This document shows positions 1 to 5,301 of a stretch of 5,319 nucleotides of DNA, piece after piece. Each line of letters opens with the position of its first letter. The first letter of the stretch is position 1. The translations under genes were made by a program, and so were the position numbers. This stretch comes from Clostridia bacterium (GTDB lineage: Bacteria > Bacillota_A > Clostridia > Christensenellales > CAG-138). The notes under the pieces are model-generated. The model did not search any database and was not told the DNA's origin. It saw only the letters and a list, made by a program, of their open reading frames with translations. The stretch covers positions 1 to 5,319 of the forward strand of contig JAFZJT010000164.1 of NCBI GenBank assembly GCA_017553815.1. Direction: 5' to 3'.

Positions 1-413
1 ACCTCATCGCTCATCTCTTCCCATTCGCCCTTGTATTTCCAAACGGATTCCTTACATTTTTCGATGAACGGAAGCACGCCGTAGCCCTCGATCTGCTCCT
101 TGCCGTCCAGACCGAGCAGCTTTTCGACCTCGAGCTCAACGGGCAGACCGTGTGTATCCCAGCCCGCCTTGCGAAGAACGTCACAGCCCTTCATCGTGCG
201 GTAGCGCGGAATGATGTCCTTCATGGCGCGGGTAAGAACATGGCCGATATGCGGCCTTCCGTTCGCAGTCGGCGGGCCGTCGTAGAAGGTATAGGGGGGC
301 TTCCCCTCGGACAGCTTCACGGATTTCTCGAAGATGCCGTTCTGCTTCCAAAACTCCAGAATTTCTTTCTCTCTCGGCACGAAGTCGAGAGAAGTAGAAA
401 CCTTCTTGTACAC
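1..413 (-). CDS. ileS: Isoleucyl-tRNA synthetase, type 2, N-terminal part (runs off the window)
   Basis: This enzyme charges tRNA-Ile with isoleucine in the cytoplasm. Only the first 137 codons are present; the gene continues past the left edge. The translation shows the class I catalytic fold: YDGPPTANGRPHIGH, with the HIGH signature at residues 55-58, and GWDTHGLPVE at 84-93. GWDTHGLPVELEVEK and the following KYKGEWEEMSDEV match the eukaryote-like type 2 enzymes (the Thermus/eukaryotic kind) better than the E. coli type, which has GWDCHGLPIE. Type 2 enzymes are known as a family for natural insensitivity to mupirocin; that this one is insensitive is inference. The GTG start at 413-411 is chosen because GGAGG (427-423) lies 8 nt upstream and the protein then begins right before the conserved LDFVPREKEILEFW stretch. 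The upstream leader is an Ile T-box, which independently supports the amino-acid specificity. Confidence 0.95.
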   Translation of the reverse strand, partial: MYKKVSTSLDFVPREKEILEFWKQNGIFEKSVKLSEGKPPYTFYDGPPTANGRPHIGHVLTRAMKDIIPRYRTMKGCDVLRKAGWDTHGLPVELEVEKLLGLDGKEQIEGYGVLPFIEKCKESVWKYKGEWEEMSDE

Positions 414-450
414 TTTGTTATCCTCCAATGTAAATTATTCTTTTATTTAA

Positions 451-489
451 GAAATCCCGAAGGGATTTCATCCTCAACTATTAACTATT
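451..489. repeat. Tandem 7-mer plus hairpin between the T-box terminator and ileS
   Basis: Two exact tandem copies of AACTATT (476-489) adjoin an 8-bp perfect inverted repeat, GAAATCCC-gaa-GGGATTTC (451-469). In the ileS mRNA this hairpin has a TTC loop and ends about 24 nt before the ribosome binding site. It lies after the terminator and is not required by the T-box. It is not followed by a U tract on either strand, so it is not a terminator. It could be a small interspersed repeat, an mRNA stability structure or a translational element; the window holds only one copy. Confidence 0.6.
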
Positions 490-494
490 CATTT

Positions 495-525
495 AAAATA
501 AAAAGGCCGCCCCAACATCGGGGCG
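495..525 (-). terminator. Intrinsic terminator of the T-box leader
   Basis: On the minus strand CGCCCC (525-520), loop GATGTT, GGGGCG (513-508), then GCC and the U tract TTTTTATTTT (504-495). The helix can be extended by pairing GGTC (534-531) with GGCC at its foot across a 5-nt bulge. That GGTC overlaps the 3' end of the T-box core, so terminator and antiterminator are mutually exclusive, as expected for this class of switch. Confidence 0.92.
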
Positions 526-765
526 ATCTTGACCGCGGTACCACCCGAATTCAAAGGCTTAGTATGCTCCGCGCATCAAAAAAGCCTCTGCACTCAATGC
601 CTGATAACGGCGGCAGCCGCCACTCTCTACTCATTCAAAACGAAGGTTTTGAGCTTCGCAAGCGGAGCTCACGGGTGATGACCTCGCCTCTTCCGCTGCC
701 GCCTCGCACCGCCCGGCGGCTCTCTTGAAGCGAATAAACGCGCGTCCTGTCCCGATCAAAGCTGT
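505..765 (-). promoter_or_regulatory. T-box riboswitch for isoleucine (ileS leader)
   Basis: This RNA senses uncharged tRNA-Ile and lets transcription continue into ileS. Reading the minus strand, the T-box core GGGTGGTACCGCGG is at 546-533. Its TGGT would pair with the tRNA 3' end ACCA, which fits tRNA-Ile with discriminator A73. Stem I is recognisable from AGAGAG and the apical GGTGCGA motif. On its 3' side, GGTCATCACCC places the specifier triplet ATC (Ile) at 679-677, followed by the usual A. A stem II-like hairpin (GAGCT...AGCTC), then ATGAGTAG and CGTTATC segments typical of the stem IIA/B pseudoknot region, come next. The terminator follows directly. The 5' boundary is approximate; the transcript probably begins near 806. 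Specificity rests on the triplet, the family of the downstream gene and the discriminator match. Confidence 0.94.
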
Positions 766-770
766 TTATT

Positions 771-805
771 ATGCCGCAGGTGTGCAAAAGCACAGCATAT
801 GGCAT
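771..805 (-). other. 5'-terminal hairpin of the ileS leader RNA
   Basis: The first roughly 35 nt of the predicted transcript can fold: ATGCC (805-801 on the minus strand) pairs with GGCAT (775-771), and inside it TGTGC (794-790) pairs with GCACA (785-781) around a TTTT loop. It precedes T-box stem I and is not part of the conserved T-box core. A role in 5'-end protection is possible but is inference. Confidence 0.5.
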
Positions 806-812
806 TTTCTCT

Positions 813-841
813 ATTATATTGCAAACGCAAAACTTTGTCAA
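813..841 (-). promoter_or_regulatory. Sigma-A promoter of the ileS T-box leader
   Basis: On the minus strand a perfect -35 TTGACA (841-836) and a perfect -10 TATAAT (818-813) are separated by 17 bp. The predicted transcription start is near 806, giving a leader of about 390 nt that contains the whole T-box. Such a fully consensus promoter fits constitutive initiation with control exerted at the riboswitch. Confidence 0.92.
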
Positions 842-854
842 TAATTATTGACAA
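835..854. repeat. Perfect 20-bp palindrome formed by two divergent -35 boxes
   Basis: TTGTCAATAATTATTGACAA is an exact palindrome. Its right half supplies the TTGACA of the plus-strand promoter and its left half supplies the TTGACA of the minus-strand promoter, with only 6 bp (842-847) between the hexamers. Two RNA polymerases could hardly occupy both promoters at once. It could also be an operator; it does not match a regulator site I can name. Confidence 0.85.
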
Positions 855-877
855 GTTAAACGGTAATAATCTATAAT
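848..877 (+). promoter_or_regulatory. Sigma-A promoter of the dehydratase/phosphoesterase unit
   Basis: TTGACA (848-853) and TATAAT (872-877), both perfect, are separated by 18 bp. The predicted start is near 884, leaving a 5' untranslated leader of about 125 nt before the ATG at 1010. Confidence 0.88.
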
Positions 878-883
878 GTAGGC

Positions 884-1009
884 TGAGGGGCGGTGGCATT
901 TCATCCGATACATGCTTTTCCGATGAATGTCGAATCGGCTTTTGTCGGTTTCGTGCAGTTTCCGTTCGCCCCCATCAATACAACGGCTTCCGCTCGAGGT
1001 TTATGAAAT
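884..1009 (+). promoter_or_regulatory. Long 5' leader of the dehydratase gene with possible alternative hairpins
   Basis: This stretch of about 125 nt has no plausible gene. It contains several short complementary segments. GGGGCG at 887-892 can pair with CGCCCC at 967-972. TTCATC at 900-905 can pair with GATGAA at 922-927. CCGAT at 920-924 can instead pair with ATCGG at 934-938, which is followed by CTTTT. CCGTT at 962-966 can pair with AACGG at 982-986. The second and third helices share 922-924 and exclude each other. I do not recognise a known riboswitch here. The stems are short, so a structured regulatory leader is only a possibility. GAGG at 996-999 is the likely ribosome binding site. 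Confidence 0.35.
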
Positions 1010-2899
1010 ATGAAAGAATATCAATCCCCGACCATTACCTGCAAATCGATAAAGCGAAGGGGTTCAATCAAAACATGGCGAATAATGATGCTTATTCTTG
1101 CCGACGTGATAGCGCTTGCGGCGGCTTCGTTCGCTGCGCTCGTTCTCGATTCCAATCTTGATTTCGTTGCGCTCGCAAAAAGCGATTACCTCGCAAACGC
1201 CATCAAGTTCACGCCGCTCCATATCGTTATCAGCATCGGCGTCTTTGCCCTCTTCAAGCTGTATAACAGCCTTTGGGAATACGCGTCATTCGACGAGGGA
1301 TTGAGAATAGTGGCTGCCTGCGCGGTCGTTGATGTTTTGAGCTTCGTTTTGATGAAGCTTTTCAAGCTCAAAATGCCCATGAGCTATCATGTTCTAAACG
1401 GCATCCTGCTTGCGATGATGGTCGTTGCCATCCGTTTTTCATACCGTTTGCTTCGCCGAAACTGGCTCCATGCGAGCCGCGGCGGAAGGCGCACTCTGCT
1501 TGTTGGTGCGGGTCGAAGCGGCCTTATCACGCTGACCGATATTCAGGCCAGCAAGAATTCGTACAACAGAATAGTTGCCGTTGTTGACGACGACCCCGCG
1601 AAATGGGGGCAGCGCATGATGGGTATCAAGATCGTCGGCGGCCGCGAAAAGATTGCCGAAACCGTTAAAAAATACTCCATAGAGGAAATAATCATTGCGA
1701 TCCCGTCGGCAACGAACATCCAGCGCCGTGAGATCATCGAGATCTGCCGCGACATCGGCTGCAAGCTGCGAATCCTTCCGAGCCTTCTTCAGCTTTCAAG
1801 CGGCGAGGTCAGCATCAGCCAGATCAGAAACGTTCAGATAGAGGATCTCCTCGGGCGCGACTCGGTCAAGGTCGATCTTTCCGGCATCATGGGCTACGTT
1901 AAGGGCAATACGATCCTTGTTACCGGCGGAGGCGGCTCGATAGGAAGCGAGCTCTGCCGCCAGATCGCCGCGAACGGGCCCAAGACCCTGCTGATCTTCG
2001 ACATCTACGAAAACAATGCCTACGACATCCAGATGGAGCTCAAGCGCAGGTATCCCGAGCTCAACCTTGTTGCGCTTATCGGCTCGGTTCGTGACCGCGA
2101 GAGGCTCGACATGGTGTTTGAAACCTATCATCCCGATTACGTTTTCCACGCTGCGGCGCACAAGCACGTTCCCCTTATGGAGACAAGCCCCAACGAGGCG
2201 ATCAAAAACAATGTTTTCGGAACGCTGAACGTGGCTCGCGCGGCCGATAAATACAAGGCGAAGCGAATGCTGCTTATCAGCACCGATAAGGCCGTCAACC
2301 CCACGAACGTCATGGGCGCGAGCAAGCGCATCTGCGAGATGATAGTTCAAACGATGAACAATCATTCCGAAACCGAATACGTCGCCGTGCGTTTTGGTAA
2401 CGTGCTCGGCTCCAACGGCTCGGTCATCCCGCTTTTCAAAAAGCAGATCGAGAACGGCGGTCCCGTCACCGTTACCCATCGCGACATAATCCGCTATTTT
2501 ATGACCATACCCGAGGCGGTCTCGCTCGTGCTTCAGGCCGGCGCATACGCCAAGGGCGGCGAGATCTTCGTGCTTGACATGGGCAAGCCCGTTCGCATCG
2601 ACGATCTTGCTCGAAATATGATCAAGCTCTCCGGCTTCGAGCCCGACGTCGATATCCGTATCCAGTACACAGGTCTGCGCCCCGGCGAAAAGCTCTTTGA
2701 GGAGCTTTTGATGGATGAAGAGGGCATGACCAAGACCGATAACGAGCTTATTTACATCGGCCATCCCATCGAGGTGGATGAGCGGGAGTTCATGGCTGGA
2801 CTGAAGCGGCTTCACGAGCTTTGCGAGGAGAACTCTCCGCGCATACGCGATGAGGTGAAGCGCATTGTCAAAACCTACCACGACCCCAAATCCTCCTGA
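1010..2899 (+). CDS. capD: Membrane-bound nucleotide-sugar 4,6-dehydratase, CapD/WbpM/PglF family
   Basis: This protein probably converts UDP-GlcNAc, or a close relative, to the 4-keto-6-deoxy sugar, the first step towards modified amino sugars for capsule, exopolysaccharide or glycoprotein glycans. The 629 residues have the full family layout. A basic N-terminus is followed by about four membrane helices (near 24-46, 69-85, 98-120 and 128-147). Next comes a first Rossmann domain with LLVGAGRSG (163-171), then the catalytic short-chain dehydrogenase domain with the NAD motif TGGGGSIG (305-312). The usual Tyr-Lys pair is replaced, as in PglF and WbpM, by Thr425-Asp426-Lys427, Met435 and Lys439 in STDKAVNPTNVMGASKR. 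RFGNVLGSNGSV and GLRPGEKLFEEL are also typical. The ATG at 1010 follows GAGG about 10 nt upstream. Membrane location on the cytoplasmic face is inferred from the family. The exact substrate and the C5 stereochemistry cannot be read from the sequence. Confidence 0.93.
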   Translation: MKEYQSPTITCKSIKRRGSIKTWRIMMLILADVIALAAASFAALVLDSNLDFVALAKSDYLANAIKFTPLHIVISIGVFALFKLYNSLWEYASFDEGLRIVAACAVVDVLSFVLMKLFKLKMPMSYHVLNGILLAMMVVAIRFSYRLLRRNWLHASRGGRRTLLVGAGRSGLITLTDIQASKNSYNRIVAVVDDDPAKWGQRMMGIKIVGGREKIAETVKKYSIEEIIIAIPSATNIQRREIIEICRDIGCKLRILPSLLQLSSGEVSISQIRNVQIEDLLGRDSVKVDLSGIMGYVKGNTILVTGGGGSIGSELCRQIAANGPKTLLIFDIYENNAYDIQMELKRRYPELNLVALIGSVRDRERLDMVFETYHPDYVFHAAAHKHVPLMETSPNEAIKNNVFGTLNVARAADKYKAKRMLLISTDKAVNPTNVMGASKRICEMIVQTMNNHSETEYVAVRFGNVLGSNGSVIPLFKKQIENGGPVTVTHRDIIRYFMTIPEAVSLVLQAGAYAKGGEIFVLDMGKPVRIDDLARNMIKLSGFEPDVDIRIQYTGLRPGEKLFEELLMDEEGMTKTDNELIYIGHPIEVDEREFMAGLKRLHELCEENSPRIRDEVKRIVKTYHDPKSS

Positions 2900-2939
2900 G
2901 AATAAGCGGCGTTTTTAAAAGCGAAAGGTATCCCTCATA

Positions 2940-3929
2940 TTGCTTCGCATATCAACAAAACACACAAGAGAGCAGGATCGGCACGAAGAGCTCGATAAAC
3001 AGCGTTCGCCACTTCTGCCCCGGATAATAAAGCTTGCTGCGGTGATACTTCTCATCGCGGCTCCTTTTATTGTCGCCGCGTTTTTATCGATGCTTTCAAA
3101 CAGCACGCTTGAGGTCGCAAGATATGATATAAGAAACGAAAAGCTCACCGACTCGCCCGTTCGAGTCGTTATGATAAGCGACCTTCACCGCAAAAAGCTC
3201 GACGAAACGAATCAGCAGGTCGTGGATAAGACCGCGCTTGAAAAGCCAGATATCATCGTTGTAAACGGCGATATGCTCGAGCATGACTGCACCGAAGAGG
3301 AGGTCGAAGCCTTCGCCTATCTGCTTGAAAGGCTCTGCGCCATTGCGCCGGTTTATTTTTCGGTTGGAAACCATGATTTCAGAGCGTTTTATTCAGAATA
3401 TGAGGTCGCTTCGCGCAAGGAATACCTGATCGGAACGGAGCAGACGGACGCAGTCAAACGCCTCGAGAGCACCGGAGCGCGCTATCTCGAGCGGAACTAT
3501 GCGGATATAGAGGTCAACGGGGAAAGGCTGCGCATTGGCGGCTTGTATGCCTTGGCTTATCCAAACACCTGTTATACCGTTGAACAGTACCTGCCCATCC
3601 TCGAATACATTTATGATTTTTGCGACACGGACGCATTCACGATGATGCTCGCGCATCGCCCGAGGAGCTTTGCGCATCCGCTCGTGGACATCAATTGGAA
3701 TATCGATCTGATCCTCTCCGGCCATACCCATAACGGCGTTATCGCTCTCCCCTTCGGGCTTGGCGCGATCTGGTGCGCGAGTGAGTTTCTTCCCAAATAT
3801 GATCGAGGTCTCTTCGATATGAACGGCTGCAGCCTGATAATCGGAGCCGGCATCGATGGTCATAGGGGCATAATTCCGAGGATATTCAACCCTCCCGAGA
3901 TCGTTACGGTGGATATTCGCCCGAAATAA
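2940..3929 (+). CDS. Membrane-anchored metallophosphoesterase, YkuE/YaeI-like
   Basis: This is a calcineurin-like phosphoesterase that should hydrolyse a phosphate mono- or diester with two metal ions. All core ligands are present: Asp81 and His83 (SDLH), Asp111 (NGD), Asn144-His145-Asp146 (GNHD), His239 (LAHRP) and His262/His264 (GHTH). A charged N-terminus (about 1-28) and one hydrophobic helix (about 31-50) predict a signal anchor with the catalytic domain outside. Length (329) suits the family. The start is a TTG at 2940 with AAAGG 11 nt upstream, which is long. No other usable start precedes the membrane helix, and the next ATG (residue 51) would remove it. The gene starts 40 bp after the dehydratase stop without a terminator, so the two are probably co-transcribed. 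The substrate is unknown; relatives act on envelope or lipid phosphates. Its 3' end overlaps the convergent transferase gene. Confidence 0.88.
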   Translation: MLRISTKHTREQDRHEELDKQRSPLLPRIIKLAAVILLIAAPFIVAAFLSMLSNSTLEVARYDIRNEKLTDSPVRVVMISDLHRKKLDETNQQVVDKTALEKPDIIVVNGDMLEHDCTEEEVEAFAYLLERLCAIAPVYFSVGNHDFRAFYSEYEVASRKEYLIGTEQTDAVKRLESTGARYLERNYADIEVNGERLRIGGLYALAYPNTCYTVEQYLPILEYIYDFCDTDAFTMMLAHRPRSFAHPLVDINWNIDLILSGHTHNGVIALPFGLGAIWCASEFLPKYDRGLFDMNGCSLIIGAGIDGHRGIIPRIFNPPEIVTVDIRPK

Positions 3930-4677
3930 ACTCCGCCGCAGAATTTGCGCTCGAAAAGCGCAGCAGCTCAACATCGACCCGTTGCATACTGCAGACGCAG
4001 GCAAAGAGCCTTTTTTCCATCATTTCTTCGATTTCATCATGTATCCCGGAAGCGGCGTCGAGCCGTGCAATATACGCCCTCTCCCCCGTCTTTGCGCGCC
4101 TAATCTCCGATTCTTTCGGATCATAATAAAGCTTATCGAGCCCCGCAAGTATGCCTTCTCCGGTCAGCTTCAAAAAGCTTTCCTTCGCCGTCCAGCACTC
4201 GAGCATACGGCCGCGCTTTTCCTCGCCTGGAAGCGATTCAAACTCCGAGTACTCCCTTTCCCCCATTATCCTTTTTGCCGTACGCAGAGAAACGCGCTTT
4301 TCGCGCTCGATATCGACGCCGACGGCAATGGGTGAAACCGCCGCCATAGCCGCGCCGCCCGTATGCGAAAGGCTCATAAACGCATCCGAAAGAACGGGCT
4401 TCCCGTTTTCCGAATAGGAGTATTCAAAGCGCTTTTTCAGCTCGCCCGCCGCGTTTTCCGCGCCAAACAAGCCCCCCTCAAGCGCCGCTCTTGCCGCGCA
4501 AAGGTACGCAAGCTCCGCCGCCGCGCTCTGCATCCTCGCACGCTCCTGCTTTATATCGCAAATAAGCGCTCTTCGTGTCTCCGTAAACAGCGCAGAGAAT
4601 TCATCCGGCTCAAACACGCCGAATTCCAGGATGCAGACGTAGGTTTTTAAACGATTCTTCATGCCATTATAATACAT
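3904..4677 (-). CDS. 4'-phosphopantetheinyl transferase, Sfp type
   Basis: This enzyme transfers the phosphopantetheine arm from coenzyme A to a serine of an acyl or peptidyl carrier protein. The 257-residue protein carries the family signatures: GKPVLSDAFMSLSHTG (92-107, with His105), GVDIE (120-124, with Mg ligands Asp122 and Glu124) and WTAKESFLKLTGEG (162-175, with Lys165, Glu166 and Lys170). The start at 4677 (MYYNGMKN) is chosen because GGGAGG (4690-4685) sits 7 nt upstream. The open frame extends 59 codons further, but that part is low-complexity and unlike the family. A second in-frame ATG at 4662 is the alternative start. No carrier-protein, polyketide or peptide synthetase gene is in the window, so the partner is unknown; it could be the fatty-acid carrier protein or a remote secondary-metabolite system. 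The stop lies inside the convergent phosphoesterase gene (26-bp overlap). Confidence 0.92.
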   Translation of the reverse strand: MYYNGMKNRLKTYVCILEFGVFEPDEFSALFTETRRALICDIKQERARMQSAAAELAYLCAARAALEGGLFGAENAAGELKKRFEYSYSENGKPVLSDAFMSLSHTGGAAMAAVSPIAVGVDIEREKRVSLRTAKRIMGEREYSEFESLPGEEKRGRMLECWTAKESFLKLTGEGILAGLDKLYYDPKESEIRRAKTGERAYIARLDAASGIHDEIEEMMEKRLFACVCSMQRVDVELLRFSSANSAAEFISGEYPP

Positions 4678-4698
4678 GCTTTTGCCTCCCCGCGTCAA
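4669..4698 (-). promoter_or_regulatory. Possible promoter overlapping the transferase start codons
   Basis: On the minus strand TTGACG (4698-4693) and TATTAT (4674-4669) are 18 bp apart. A start 7 nt after the -10 box would fall on the A of the second ATG (4662), giving a leaderless message. A TATAAT at 4671-4666 also exists, but at 21-bp spacing. This is a weak call, because the good Shine-Dalgarno at 4690-4685 implies transcription from further upstream. Confidence 0.25.
4685..4690 (-). promoter_or_regulatory. Shine-Dalgarno that sets the transferase start
   Basis: GGGAGG on the minus strand lies 7 nt before the ATG at 4677, an optimal spacing. It argues against both the longer open frame and the internal ATG at 4662 as the main start. 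Confidence 0.75.
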
Positions 4699-4701
4699 GC
4701 A

Positions 4702-4811
4702 GGGCGCTGCTGAATCGCATTTTTGCATCGGGAACGCCCGAAAAGCGCGGTTGGAGTTGACCTTGATAATATATGCTGATATAATGGTATCATCACAAAA
4801 AAGCAGCGCCC
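4702..4811. repeat. 10-bp inverted repeat bracketing the divergent intergenic region
   Basis: GGGCGCTGCT (4702-4711) and its exact reverse complement AGCAGCGCCC (4802-4811) lie 90 bp apart. They enclose the promoter of the split-barrel gene and whatever promoter serves the transferase gene. The right arm falls just after the predicted transcription start near 4792. The role is unknown. Confidence 0.55.
4757..4785 (+). promoter_or_regulatory. Sigma-A promoter of the split-barrel flavoprotein gene
   Basis: TTGACC (4757-4762) and a perfect TATAAT (4780-4785) have a 17-bp spacer. The predicted start is near 4792, about 65 nt before the ATG at 4857. Confidence 0.85.
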
Positions 4812-4856
4812 CACGCACCGTAAGAGGTGTATAGAGGCGGAGCGAAAGGAGCAAAA

Positions 4857-5249
4857 ATGAAGGAAGTATTCGATTTTTTGAAGGATTGCGGCGTGTATTA
4901 CCTCGCCACCGTCGAGGGGGACCGGCCGCGCGTGCGTCCGTTCGGAACGGTCAACATCTTCGAGGATAAGCTCTATATCCAGATGGGCAAGGTCAAGAAC
5001 GTTTCCAAACAGATAGAGAAAAATCCCAAGGTCGAGATCTGCGCATTCAAGGACGGCAAGACCCTGCGCCTCTCGGGCGAGCTCGTGCGCGATGAGCGCG
5101 TTGAAGCAAAGAAGGATATGCTCGATAACTACCCCCAGCTTCGCGCCATGTACGATGAAAACGACGACAACACCGAGGTGCTGTACTTCAAGCATGGCAT
5201 GGCGGTTTTCTCCTCCTTCACCGAGCCGCCGAGGACTATCGAGCTGTAA
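4857..5249 (+). CDS. Pyridoxamine 5'-phosphate oxidase family protein (FMN-binding split barrel)
   Basis: This is a small 130-residue single-domain protein of the FMN-binding split-barrel superfamily, cytosolic and probably a homodimer. Recognisable parts are the first strands GVYYLATVEGDRPRVRPFG (12-30), then LYIQMGKVKNVSKQIEKNP (39-57) and VEICAF (59-64), which form the flavin-phosphate side, and the LRLSGE strand (70-75). The length is that of small clostridial family members rather than of true PdxH (about 200 or more), so vitamin B6 synthesis is not implied. Its reaction is unknown; relatives reduce small molecules with flavin or bind other cofactors. The ATG at 4857 has AAAGGAG (4845-4851) 5 nt upstream. 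A GTG 30 nt earlier is in frame but lacks a comparable site. It has its own promoter and is divergent from the transferase gene. Confidence 0.9.
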   Translation: MKEVFDFLKDCGVYYLATVEGDRPRVRPFGTVNIFEDKLYIQMGKVKNVSKQIEKNPKVEICAFKDGKTLRLSGELVRDERVEAKKDMLDNYPQLRAMYDENDDNTEVLYFKHGMAVFSSFTEPPRTIEL

Positions 5250-5301
5250 AGCACAAAGGAACTCACAAACTTAATAACTTTAACCCGATATACCGCGAGG
5301 C

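Noticed and set aside
418..471. 17-codon upstream open frame (MKSLRDFLNKRIIYIGG) ending 4 nt before the ileS GTG
   Set aside because: The only purine-rich stretch before its ATG (GAGG) is directly adjacent, leaving no spacing for ribosome binding, and its coding run is mostly the hairpin and the ileS ribosome binding site.
150..728. 192-codon plus-strand open frame across the ileS start and T-box
   Set aside because: It runs antisense to the HIGH region of ileS and through the T-box terminator, with no matching ribosome binding site or family resemblance.
835..854. Palindrome as a Rex redox-regulator site
   Set aside because: The TTGT...ACAA ends resemble Rex operators, but the arms are 2 bp too far apart (TTGTCAA-N6-TTGACAA rather than a 4-bp centre). 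The pattern is fully explained by two -35 boxes.
1796..2881. 361-codon open frame antisense to the dehydratase gene
   Set aside because: It lies wholly inside a gene with clear family motifs. The translation shows no recognisable domain, and long antisense frames arise easily from its codon bias.
2900..2939. Possible terminator between the dehydratase and phosphoesterase genes (GCGTTTTTAAAAGC)
   Set aside because: Only a few weak A-T pairs can form and there is no GC-rich stem before the T run, so read-through is expected.
3393..4004. 203-codon minus-strand open frame under the phosphoesterase gene
   Set aside because: It is a shadow of the metallophosphoesterase frame and also overlaps the end of the transferase; no motif was seen.
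4678..4854. N-terminal extension of the transferase open frame
   Set aside because: The 59 extra codons cover the divergent promoter region, do not resemble the family, and are made unnecessary by the Shine-Dalgarno at 4690-4685.
4695..5195. 166-codon minus-strand open frame under the split-barrel gene
   Set aside because: It is antisense to a gene with a promoter, a Shine-Dalgarno and a clear fold, and it has no recognisable content of its own.
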